A DNA stretch of 64,000 nt from NCBI RefSeq assembly GCF_900103935.1, contig NZ_FNIC01000001.1:800804-864803 (forward strand), read 5' to 3'. Origin of the DNA: Nocardioides szechwanensis (GTDB lineage: Bacteria > Actinomycetota > Actinomycetes > Propionibacteriales > Nocardioidaceae). Positions 50,025-59,695 of the stretch are shown here, in pieces. A program made the translations under genes and the position numbers. The notes under the pieces were generated by a model. That model had not been told where the DNA came from. It searched no databases and saw only the letters and a list, made by a program, of their open reading frames with translations. Position 1 is the first letter of the stretch, and every line of letters begins with the position of its first letter.

Positions 50025-51238
50025 TGGCCATCAATCTGGACGACCCCAAGAAGTTCCGCCCGCTGGTGGGCCAGGCCCACCAGGTCGCGATGAACATGCT
50101 GCGACCCATCTCGCGCAAGTACGACCGCGCCGAGCACGAGTACCCCAAGGAGCTCGACATGCTCGCCGCGATGATCGACGGGCTCTCCGAGTCCGGCGCG
50201 AGCGAGGGCGCCGGTGCGGCCGGCGTTCGGCGTGACGAGGGCGACCAGGACACCTCGGTCAAGAACGGCGCCAACCTGGCCTCGGTCATGTCGATCGCCG
50301 AGATGTGCTGGGGCGACGTGGGCCTGCTCCTCTCGATGCCCCGCCAGGGTCTCGGCAACTCCGCGATCGCGTCGGTCGCCAACGAGGAGCAGCACGAGCG
50401 CTTCGACGGCGTGTGGGCCGGGATGGCGATCACCGAGCCGGGCGTCGGCTCCGACTCGGCCAACATCAAGACCACCGCCACGCTCGACGGCGACCACTAC
50501 GTGCTCAACGGCGAGAAGATCTTCGTCACCTCCGGTGACCGCGCCGACGCGATCGTGGTGTGGGCGACGCTCGACAAGGACCTCGGCCGTGCCGCGATCA
50601 AGTCGTTCGTCGTCGCCAAGGGCACCCCCGGCATGCGGGTGGAGCGGCTCGAGCACAAGCTCGGCATCCGCGCCTCCGACACCGCGACGATCATCTTCGA
50701 CAACTGCCGCGTCCCGGCGGAGAACCTCCTCGGCTCGGCCGAGGTCGACCCGAAACAGGGCTTCGCGGGCGCCATGGCGACTTTCGACAACACCCGGCCG
50801 CTGGTGGCCGCCATGGCCGTGGGCTGTGCCCGGGCCGCGCTGGACCTCACCCGCGACCTGTTGGCCCAGGCCGGCGTCACCGTCGACTACGACCGCCCCG
50901 CGCTGACGCAGTCGGCCGCCGCGGCCAAGCTCCTCCAGATGGAGGCCGACTGGGAGGCGGCGCACCTGCTGACCCTGCAGGCGGCCTGGATGGCCGACAA
51001 CCGCCAGCCCAACTCGCTCGAGGCCTCGATGGCCAAGGCGAAGGCCGGCCGGGTCGGCTCCGACATCACGCTGAGCTGTGTGGAGCTCGCGAGCTCGGTC
51101 GGCTACAGCGAGGCCGAGCTGCTCGAGAAGTGGGGCCGCGACTCCAAGATCCTCGACATCTTCGAGGGCACCCAGCAGATCCAGCAGCTGATCGTGGCCC
51201 GCCGGATCCTGGGGCTCTCGAGCGCCGAGCTCAGGTAG
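50024..51238 (+). CDS. Acyl-CoA dehydrogenase family protein (second of a coupled pair)
   Basis: 404 residues. It keeps the canonical FAD loop AITEPGVGSDSANIKTTA near residue 138 and VLNGEKIFVTSGDRAD near 162, and the C-terminal ILDIFEGTQQIQQLIVARRILG signature near 375. An unusual N-terminal half begins with INLDDPKKFRPLVGQAHQVAMNMLRPISRKYD. Start overlaps the previous stop (TGATG). The two genes probably encode an alpha2-beta2 heteromeric acyl-CoA dehydrogenase acting on bulky or long acyl-CoAs; that is inference from coupling and complementary motifs. Confidence 0.9.
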   Translation: MAINLDDPKKFRPLVGQAHQVAMNMLRPISRKYDRAEHEYPKELDMLAAMIDGLSESGASEGAGAAGVRRDEGDQDTSVKNGANLASVMSIAEMCWGDVGLLLSMPRQGLGNSAIASVANEEQHERFDGVWAGMAITEPGVGSDSANIKTTATLDGDHYVLNGEKIFVTSGDRADAIVVWATLDKDLGRAAIKSFVVAKGTPGMRVERLEHKLGIRASDTATIIFDNCRVPAENLLGSAEVDPKQGFAGAMATFDNTRPLVAAMAVGCARAALDLTRDLLAQAGVTVDYDRPALTQSAAAAKLLQMEADWEAAHLLTLQAAWMADNRQPNSLEASMAKAKAGRVGSDITLSCVELASSVGYSEAELLEKWGRDSKILDIFEGTQQIQQLIVARRILGLSSAELR

Positions 51239-51253
51239 CCCGGCCGGCCCGGC

Positions 51254-51934
51254 TCAGGAGGTCCGCGGAGGCAGCTTGTCGCCCGGCGAGGAGGCGGCGG
51301 TCCTCTTCGTCGGGGCCTTCTTGGCGGGCGCCTTCTTGGCCGCCGCCTTCTTCGCCGGGGCGGTCTTGGCCGGGGCCTTCTTCGCGGCCGCCTTCTTGAC
51401 CGCCGGTGCGATGTCGGCCGGGGTCGCGTCGACGTGGCTCGCGTCGGCCGCGGCGTCGATCGAGGTGAGCGGCTTGGCGCTCTTGTCCGCCTTGGCGGCG
51501 GGGGCCGGCTTGGCCACCGGGGCGGCGTCGAGGCCCAGCTCCTTGGTCACGTTGACCGGCTTGTCCGGAGAGATCTTGGCGACCTTGGGGGTGGCCTTCT
51601 TGGCCGCGGCCTTCTTCGTGGGCGCCGACTTGATCGGCGTCACCTTGGCCGGGGACATGGGGTCGCCCTGCGACTTGCGGGACACCGTCGCGGGGACGGC
51701 CGGCTCCAGGTCGGGCGAGGGGGCCGGAGCCGGGGTCTTGCGGCCCGGGATGAGTGAGGTGACGGTGTCGCCGGCCTTGGCCGCGACCTGCCCGGCCACG
51801 GTCACGCCGAGGCCGACCCCGCCCTTCGCGCCCTCGACGACCTGTCCGACTGCCTTCTCGGCGGTCGCCTTCGGCTTGCGGATAGTGCCGAGCGCGACGT
51901 CCTTGATGGTGCCGAGCGGGTTCTTGCGAGCCAC
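51254..51934 (-). CDS. Lys/Ala/Pro-rich basic protein (histone H1-like tail)
   Basis: 226 residues. The N-terminal 60 residues form an amphipathic, Gly/Ala/Val-rich helix region (ATAEKAVGQVVEGAKGGVGLGVTVAGQVAAKAG); the rest is low complexity with many KAAAKKAPAKK repeats (about 95-215) and ends KLPPRTS. The Ala/Lys tail resembles the C-terminal domains of actinobacterial HU or histone H1-like proteins and could bind DNA or another polyanion; there is no recognisable catalytic domain. GTG start. The neighbouring gene 51983-52378 shares the KLPPR ending. Confidence 0.7.
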   Translation of the reverse strand: MARKNPLGTIKDVALGTIRKPKATAEKAVGQVVEGAKGGVGLGVTVAGQVAAKAGDTVTSLIPGRKTPAPAPSPDLEPAVPATVSRKSQGDPMSPAKVTPIKSAPTKKAAAKKATPKVAKISPDKPVNVTKELGLDAAPVAKPAPAAKADKSAKPLTSIDAAADASHVDATPADIAPAVKKAAAKKAPAKTAPAKKAAAKKAPAKKAPTKRTAASSPGDKLPPRTS

Positions 51935-51982
51935 GGTGTGTCCCTTCGGTTGGTGGTGCGTACGTCGTGCGGTGGTGCCGGC

Positions 51983-52378
51983 CTAGGTCCCCTCGGTCTT
52001 GCGACGCGGGGGGAGCTTGGCGCCGGGCGCCGCCTTCTTCACCGGCTTCTTGGTCTTGCTCGCCGGCTGCGGCGGGTGAGGCGGGATGTTCTTGGCGACC
52101 GCTGCCGGGGTGGGCGTCGGGCTGGGCTTGGTCGGCGCCGCGGCGGCCGGCTCGGCCGGTGTGGCTGGCTGTGCTGGTCGGGCCGGGGCCGGCGTGACGG
52201 TCACCGGGCCGGTACCCGTCGGCGGCGTGGGTGAATCACCCACGCGTGACTTGATCGCACCGATCGCCTTGCCGACCAGCGGTCCGGCCGTGCGTGCTGC
52301 GCGGGCGGCGACCGCGGTGCCGATGACCACGGCTCCGGACGCTGCGCTCTTGATGCGGTCGAGGGCGTTGGCGGCCAC
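51983..52378 (-). CDS. Lys/Pro/Ala-rich small protein sharing the KLPPR C-terminus
   Basis: 131 residues from GTG 52378, with AGGGAG 6-7 nt upstream (a GTG at 52384 and a longer frame to 52447 are less likely). An N-terminal helix (ALDRIKSAASGAVVIGTAVAARAARTAGPLVGKAIGAIKSRVG) is followed by a Pro/Thr/Ala-rich segment and a basic tail SKTKKPVKKAAPGAKLPPRRK. Its layout (Gly/Ala helix, low-complexity linker, Lys-rich KLPPR end) repeats that of the gene downstream, suggesting diverged paralogues. Function unknown. Confidence 0.65.
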   Translation of the reverse strand: MAANALDRIKSAASGAVVIGTAVAARAARTAGPLVGKAIGAIKSRVGDSPTPPTGTGPVTVTPAPARPAQPATPAEPAAAAPTKPSPTPTPAAVAKNIPPHPPQPASKTKKPVKKAAPGAKLPPRRKTEGT

Positions 52379-52516
52379 GGGCACTCCCTGGGTCGTTGTG
52401 GGTCGTGGGCGAGTCGGTCGTGACCCCGATTCAAGCAGGCCGGGCAACAGAAGAGGGCGGGCGGTCCGTCGGTGGGACGGACCGCCCGCCCTCGGGGACG
52501 GGGGTGGCGGTGGGGC

Positions 52517-52804
52517 TCAGGAGACGCTACGGAAGGGGTCGTGCTCGGCGAGGATCTTGTCGACCCGGGCCTGGTCGATGCGGGAGACGACGTACTGGTT
52601 CTCCTGCGCGTCGCGCACGACCTTGGCGAGGGTGAAGCACGAGGTGGTGAGGAACATGGTGCCGAGGCCGAGGAACGCGCGGATCCAGGGGTCGACCGGG
52701 AGGTAGAGGATCGCGAACAGCATCGTCATCAGCGCGATGCCGAACGAGAGAGCCGCTTGGACGAAGAAGGCGTTGGTGTTCTTGGACGTGCTCGGAGTGC
52801 TCAT
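52517..52804 (-). CDS. YiaA/YiaB two-helix membrane protein
   Basis: 95 residues. Two membrane helices (FFVQAALSFGIALMTMLFAILYLP and AFLGLGTMFLTTSCFTLAKVVR) flank VDPWIRAF, followed by a cytoplasmic tail (RDAQENQYVVSRIDQARVDKILAEHDPF). This is the YiaAB two-helix domain family; function unknown. ATG at 52804. Confidence 0.82.
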   Translation of the reverse strand: MSTPSTSKNTNAFFVQAALSFGIALMTMLFAILYLPVDPWIRAFLGLGTMFLTTSCFTLAKVVRDAQENQYVVSRIDQARVDKILAEHDPFRSVS

Positions 52805-52917
52805 GCGACGAGCCTGTCGTCCGGGCGCCGGGGCCGGACCTGCGTGAGTACCTGACTGCGGCTGAGTACCCCACCTCAGGTTCCCCACCTCAGGACCGCT
52901 GTGGCAGGGTCGACGAG

Positions 52918-54225
52918 ATGACGAGCGACGCGCGCCTGGACCTGATCGTGTCGACGCTGAGTGACGCGTTCGCCCCACTCATGGAGGCCGACCCGGCGGC
53001 GTTCCGCGGGAAGTTCCGGACCATGTCCGCCGACCCGCACGCGTTCTACCGGGGCTCGGCGTGCCTCTTCTACGCCGACGTGACGGAGCAGGACGACCCC
53101 TACGCCGACGAGCACAGCGGCCGGATCTGGGTGCACGGCGACCTGCATGTCGAGAACTTCGGCACCTACCTCAACTCCGACGGCCGGCTGGTCTTCGACA
53201 TCAACGACTTCGACGAGGCCTACCTCGGGCGCTTCACGTGGGACCTCCAGCGCTTCGCGGCGTCCCTGGCGCTGGTCGGCTGGCAGAAGGCACTGCCGGA
53301 GGAGGACGTCAGCCGCCTCATCGGCCGCTACCTGCGCGCCTACCTGTCGCAGATCGACGAGTACCGCAAGAGCGAGGAGGACGACTTCGCGCTGCACCTC
53401 GACAACACCGAGGGTCCGATCAAGGAGGCCCTGGTCATGGCGCGCCAGCAGCGGCGCGCCGACCTGCTCGACGAGAGCACCCAGGAGGTCGACGGGATCC
53501 GGCTCTTCCGTGAGGGACGCGGCGTACGCCGCCTGGGCAAGGCCGAGCGGGCGAAGGTGGTCAAGGCGTTCGAGGCCTACCTGGACACCATCCCCGAGCG
53601 GCGGCGCTCGGACCGGGATCTCTTCTACGACCTGCGCGACGTCGTCGGGAAGTCGGGGTTCGGGATCGGCAGCGCCGGGCTGCCGGCGTACAACGTGCTG
53701 GTCGAGGGCTACAGCCAGGCCCTGGACAACGACGTCGTGCTGTCGATGAAGCAGGCGAACGTGCCGGCGATCAGCCGGTTCGTCGACACCAGCGCCGTGG
53801 AGCGCTACTTCGAGCACGAGGGGCACCGGACCGTCGTCAGCCAGCGCGCCCTGCAGGTGCACACCGACCCGATGCTCGGCTACACCGAGCTGGACGGCGT
53901 CGGCTATGTCGTCGCCGAGGTCTCGCCCTACGAGGTCGACCTGAACTGGTCGGGGCTGACCGAGCCCGAGGAGATCTCGAAGGTCGTGGACCTGCTGGGA
54001 CGGGCGACAGCCAAGATCCACTGCGCCTCCGACGAGGACAGCGACCAGGACCTCGTGGACTTCCAGGTCGAGGACGCCATCGCCGAGAGCGTCGAGGGCC
54101 GGCGCCGGGAGTTCGTGCGCTGGGTGACCGACTTCGGGATGAGCTACGCCAACCAGGTGCGCGAGGACCACGCGCTGTTCGTGCAGGCGTTCCGCGAGGG
54201 GCTGGTCGGGGTCACGTCTACCTGA
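52918..54225 (+). CDS. DUF2252 family protein (kinase-like fold)
   Basis: 435 residues. The conserved FFRGSACLFYAD-like start (FYRGSACLFYADV), WVHGDLHVENFGTYLNSDGRLVFDINDFDEAYLGRFTWDLQRFAASL near residues 75-120, and EVSPYEVDLNWSGL near 340 match DUF2252. HGDLHxxNFG and FDxNDFDE are reminiscent of kinase catalytic and metal-binding loops. The biological role is unknown. It overlaps the convergent secreted-protein gene by 8 nt. Confidence 0.88.
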   Translation: MTSDARLDLIVSTLSDAFAPLMEADPAAFRGKFRTMSADPHAFYRGSACLFYADVTEQDDPYADEHSGRIWVHGDLHVENFGTYLNSDGRLVFDINDFDEAYLGRFTWDLQRFAASLALVGWQKALPEEDVSRLIGRYLRAYLSQIDEYRKSEEDDFALHLDNTEGPIKEALVMARQQRRADLLDESTQEVDGIRLFREGRGVRRLGKAERAKVVKAFEAYLDTIPERRRSDRDLFYDLRDVVGKSGFGIGSAGLPAYNVLVEGYSQALDNDVVLSMKQANVPAISRFVDTSAVERYFEHEGHRTVVSQRALQVHTDPMLGYTELDGVGYVVAEVSPYEVDLNWSGLTEPEEISKVVDLLGRATAKIHCASDEDSDQDLVDFQVEDAIAESVEGRRREFVRWVTDFGMSYANQVREDHALFVQAFREGLVGVTST

Positions 54226-54718
54226 CCCGGATGCGCACGGGCTGGACGTGGTCGGCGACCAGTCGGGCCGGGCCGGGCTCGGCCGCCAGGGGGACGTCGA
54301 AGCTCCAGGTCACCCAGCCCTGATGGTCGGTCTCTGCGGTCTCCGCGTCCGTGATGCCGAGAGTCCACGAGCGGTCGCCCTGAACCAGTCGCAGCTCCAC
54401 GTCCTCCAGCGGCGCGGGAGGCGGGTCGTCGTACTCACAGTCGTCACAGCCGAAGCCCGCCGAACAGCTCATGCTGTCGCGGCAGCCCTCGGTGAAGGCG
54501 CGGCCCTCGATCACCACGTCCGCACCGCGCTCCAGCACGAGCGGCTCGGTGATCTCGAGGTACGGCGCCGCGCAGGATGCCGACGCGGGTGCCTGAGGGA
54601 ACGGGGCCGCGGCGAGGCCCAGCAACGTGGCGAGGAGGAGCAGGGGCGTGCGCCGCATGTGGGTGGGACGGTCTGGTCGCGGCATCGGTTCCGCTTCCGC
54701 TTCCGGTGCGATGGTCAT
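54218..54718 (-). CDS. Secreted protein of unknown function
   Basis: 166 residues from ATG 54718, which overlaps the upstream stop (ATGA); an internal ATG at 54658 would give a standard signal peptide of about 27 residues (MRRTPLLLLATLLGLAAAPFPQ). The mature part has Cys residues in CAAPYLEI and a CxxxMSCSAGFGCDDCEY cluster, and alternating strands suggesting an immunoglobulin-like beta domain (LEDVELRLVQGDRSWTLGITDAETAE). Last gene of the galK-phosphotransferase unit. No family recognised. Confidence 0.65.
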   Translation of the reverse strand: MTIAPEAEAEPMPRPDRPTHMRRTPLLLLATLLGLAAAPFPQAPASASCAAPYLEITEPLVLERGADVVIEGRAFTEGCRDSMSCSAGFGCDDCEYDDPPPAPLEDVELRLVQGDRSWTLGITDAETAETDHQGWVTWSFDVPLAAEPGPARLVADHVQPVRIRVR

Positions 54719-55364
54719 GACCCGAGCAGGGTTCGCACCCGGGCGGCCTGGTGCTCCAGGCTCCCGGGTGGGTTGCGCGCGTGACCCGGGTTGCCAGGGA
54801 GCAGCATGAGCAGCCAGAACGTCGCGAACAGCCTGCGGCCCTGAACCAGACGGTGGCGCTGCGCCGCGGACAGGCCGAGCGCGGAGACCAGCGCCTCCGC
54901 GTCGACGAGCCCGCGCAGCGACGCCGAGACGTGCTCGAGCAGGTCGGCGACCTCGAAGTCGACGACCCGGCAGGTGGCGCCGTCCCAGAGGAAGTTGCCG
55001 AGGTTGCCAGGTCCTCAGGTCGCCGACCATCTCCGCCCCACCCGAGCGACGCACCGGCAGGGCGGCCAGCACGTCGGGGGGAACAGCGACGTGCAGCAGG
55101 TTCAACGCAGTCGTGAGGCCGGCCGTCTGCGCGCCTGTCAGCGGCACGTGCCCGAGCGGGTGGCCCGCGGTCGCGACATCACGACGACGGGGGCGCCGTG
55201 GCGCACGGAGCACTCCAGCGGCACCGGTGCCAGCCCCGGCGCATGCCGGTCGAGCAGGGTCAGCGTCGCCCACTCGCGGTCGGCCTCGTCGCCGTGGCGC
55301 AGCCGGAAGGTCTTGGTCACGGACTCCATGTCCTGGGCGATGTGGTGGGTCGTGGCGAGCACGG

Positions 55365-55368
<4 letters not shown>
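54715..55368 (-). pseudogene. Broken aminoglycoside/choline-kinase-like phosphotransferase (two compensating frameshifts)
   Basis: Reading from GTG 55368, the N-terminal third is in one frame (VTKTFRLRHGDEADREWATLTLLD, PVVVMSR). At about 55163-55172 one base appears to be missing and the sense moves to a second frame (PLGHVPLTGAQTAGLTTAL, EMVGDL). At about 55011-55019 one base appears extra and the original frame returns (GPGNLGNFLWDGATCRVVDFEVADLLEHV, then RLFATFWLLMLLPG). If both were corrected the protein would be about 216 residues with a kinase catalytic loop HGDLxPGN and DFE. GTGA overlap with galK and ATGA overlap with the next gene show that it sits in an operon. Either a recent pseudogene or base-calling errors. 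Confidence 0.75.
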
Positions 55369-57916
<2,548 letters not shown>

Positions 57917-57920
57917 GGAC

Positions 57921-57982
57921 GCGGTTTGGTCACAAACCGCAGGTCTGGCGGCCGGAAACGTGCGGCTTGTGACCAAACCGCA
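57921..57982. repeat. Paired-hairpin repeat between convergent guaB1 and LysR-type genes
   Basis: Two hairpins, GCGGTTTG/CAAACCGC with GTCA loop and its inverse with TGAC loop (one arm has a C for T change), are separated by 19 nt. The element begins 4 nt after the guaB1 stop and ends 8 nt before the stop of the facing gene, the ideal place for a bidirectional terminator. Confidence 0.85.
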
Positions 57983-57990
57983 CGCGGCAC

Positions 57991-58575
57991 CTAGCGCGAC
58001 GAGCGCTCGGTGCGGCCCCGGACGATGCCGATGAACGTCTGGACCCGGTCGTCCTCGTTGTCGACGAGCCACGCCAGCCCGACCTTGGTGGCGGGCAGGT
58101 CCGTGACCGGGCGGGAGACGATGTCCTTGCGCTGGTGGAGCCGCGCGACGGACATCGGGACGAGCAGGATCCCCGTGCCGGAGGCCACCACCTCGACGGC
58201 GTCCTTGACGCTCATGTCGGGCCAGTCGAGCTGCTCCGCTTCGGGAATCCACCCGGACTCGTGGGGTAGCACCAGCTGCTCGTCACCCAGGTCGGCCAGG
58301 GTGACCTCGTCGGCGGCCGAGACCAGGTGCTCCGCCCCGGCGACCGCGACCGCCACCTCGTCGTACAGGGGGATGCAGTGCAGGCCGGTGCGGTCGACGG
58401 GGAGGCGGACGAGACACATGTCCAGGCTGCCGTCGCGCAGTCCGGTCTCCTGGTCCGGCTGCTCCACCGGGACCAGCTCGAGTCGGGTGCGGGGGTAGCG
58501 CGCGCGCCAGACGGAGGCCCACTTGTCGGGCGTCGCGCCGGTGACGAACCCGACGCGGAACGAGTGCGTGTCCAC
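57991..58575 (-). CDS. LysR-type effector-binding domain protein without a DNA-binding domain
   Basis: 194 residues from GTG 58575. The whole protein matches a LysR substrate-binding domain: FRVGFVTGATPDKWASVWRARYPRTRLELVPVEQ at the start, LRDGSLDMCLVRLPVD near 50, VEVVASGTGILLVPMSVARLHQRKDIVSRPVTDLP near 135. No winged-helix precedes it: the upstream in-frame sequence is the divergent gene's strand. It ends VRGRTERSSR. It may bind a small ligand or modulate another regulator. Confidence 0.82.
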   Translation of the reverse strand: MDTHSFRVGFVTGATPDKWASVWRARYPRTRLELVPVEQPDQETGLRDGSLDMCLVRLPVDRTGLHCIPLYDEVAVAVAGAEHLVSAADEVTLADLGDEQLVLPHESGWIPEAEQLDWPDMSVKDAVEVVASGTGILLVPMSVARLHQRKDIVSRPVTDLPATKVGLAWLVDNEDDRVQTFIGIVRGRTERSSR

Positions 58576-58607
58576 GGCCCGAGTATGGGGTAGTGGATGG
58601 CACTGGC

Positions 58608-58613
58608 TAGCGT
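58608..58613 (+). promoter_or_regulatory. -10 box TAGCGT upstream of the NmrA-like gene
   Basis: TAGCGT here lies 46 nt before the ATG at 58660, so the transcript would have a leader of about 40 nt carrying the GAAGGTGGGG ribosome-binding site, unlike the leaderless genes nearby. Confidence 0.35.
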
Positions 58614-58659
58614 CGAGTCCGCAACGGGACGGTTGGGGTCGGCTTCGGAAGGTGGGGAC

Positions 58660-59625
58660 ATGCGGGTGCTCGTGACCGGCGCGACCGGCTACGTGGGGTC
58701 GCGGCTCGTGCCCGCCCTGCTGGCCGAGGGGCACGACGTCGTGGTCGCCGCGCGCGACCTCGACGCGCTCGCCCGCTTCGCGTGGGCCGACGACGTCGAG
58801 CGGCGCTGGTGCGACGTCGAGGACACCGTCTCGGTGCACCTCGCCGTGCGCAACATCGACGCCGTCATCTACCTCGTGCACTCGATGGGCGCGGGGGAGT
58901 TCCTCAAGCGCGACCGCGAGGCGGCCGGCTACGTCGCCGACGCGTGCGAGTACGCCGGGGTCGACCGGATCGTCTACCTCTCCGGCCTGGTGCCCCCCGG
59001 CCGGCTCTCCGACCACCTGCGCTCGCGTCACGAGGTCGAGGAGATCCTGCTCGGGTCGACGGTCCCGAGCACCGTCCTGCGCGCGGCCATGGTGATCGGC
59101 GCCGGCTCCACGTCCTTCGAGCTGATGCGGCGCGTCAGCGAGCGGCTTCCGGTCACGCCGGTGCCCGCCTGGATGCAGCGCGACATCCAGCCGGTGGCCG
59201 TCGAGGACGTCGTACACCTGCTGGTGCGGTCGCTCGAGGGCGAGCCCCGCAACCGCGCCTACGACGTCGGCGGCGACGAGGTCCTGACCTACCGCGAGCT
59301 CCTGGACCGCTTCGCCGCCCTGGCCGGGCTTGAGCGGCCCCAGGTCGTCCTGCCGCTGGCACCCGGCCGACTGGTCGGCGAGGCCGTCGCGCTGCTCTCC
59401 GGGGTGCCGCGCTCGACCGTGCTGGCCTTGGTGCACAGCCTCGCGCACGACATGGTCTGCCAGGAGGACGACGTACGACGGGAGCTGGCCCCGGGCCATC
59501 GGTTCTTGTCCGTCGACGACGCGATCCTGCGCTCGCTCGCCGGCCAGACCCAGGCCACCGAGGTATTCGGTGACGTCCAGGGCCAGGCCACAAGCGACCC
59601 CGCCTGGGTCGGCACCACCCGCTGA
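58660..59625 (+). CDS. NmrA-like/atypical SDR NAD(P)H-binding protein
   Basis: 321 residues from MRVLVTGATGYVGSRLVPALLAEGHDV (Rossmann GxxGxxG, residues 7-13). YLVHSMGAGEFLKRDREAAG near 70, IVYLSGL near 105 (Ser of the atypical SDR site) and PVAVEDVVHLLV near 185 match the DUF2867-type or NmrA-like family of NAD(P)-binding proteins without the classical YxxxK. Function unknown; a nucleoside-diphosphate-sugar epimerase-like fold is certain. The ATG is supported by GAAGGTGGGG upstream. Confidence 0.85.
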   Translation: MRVLVTGATGYVGSRLVPALLAEGHDVVVAARDLDALARFAWADDVERRWCDVEDTVSVHLAVRNIDAVIYLVHSMGAGEFLKRDREAAGYVADACEYAGVDRIVYLSGLVPPGRLSDHLRSRHEVEEILLGSTVPSTVLRAAMVIGAGSTSFELMRRVSERLPVTPVPAWMQRDIQPVAVEDVVHLLVRSLEGEPRNRAYDVGGDEVLTYRELLDRFAALAGLERPQVVLPLAPGRLVGEAVALLSGVPRSTVLALVHSLAHDMVCQEDDVRRELAPGHRFLSVDDAILRSLAGQTQATEVFGDVQGQATSDPAWVGTTR

Positions 59626-59627
59626 CC

Positions 59628-59690
59628 TGCGGTTTGGTCACAAACCGCAGCATTTCGGGCGCGGAACGTGCGGTTTGTGACCAAACCGCA
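59628..59690. repeat. Paired-hairpin repeat between convergent NmrA-like and SulP genes
   Basis: A near-perfect copy: TGCGGTTTG/CAAACCGCA hairpin with GTCA loop, 19-nt spacer, then its inverse with TGAC loop. It starts 2 nt after the NmrA-like stop and ends 5 nt before the SulP stop on the other strand. Confidence 0.87.
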
Positions 59691-59695
59691 CGTCC

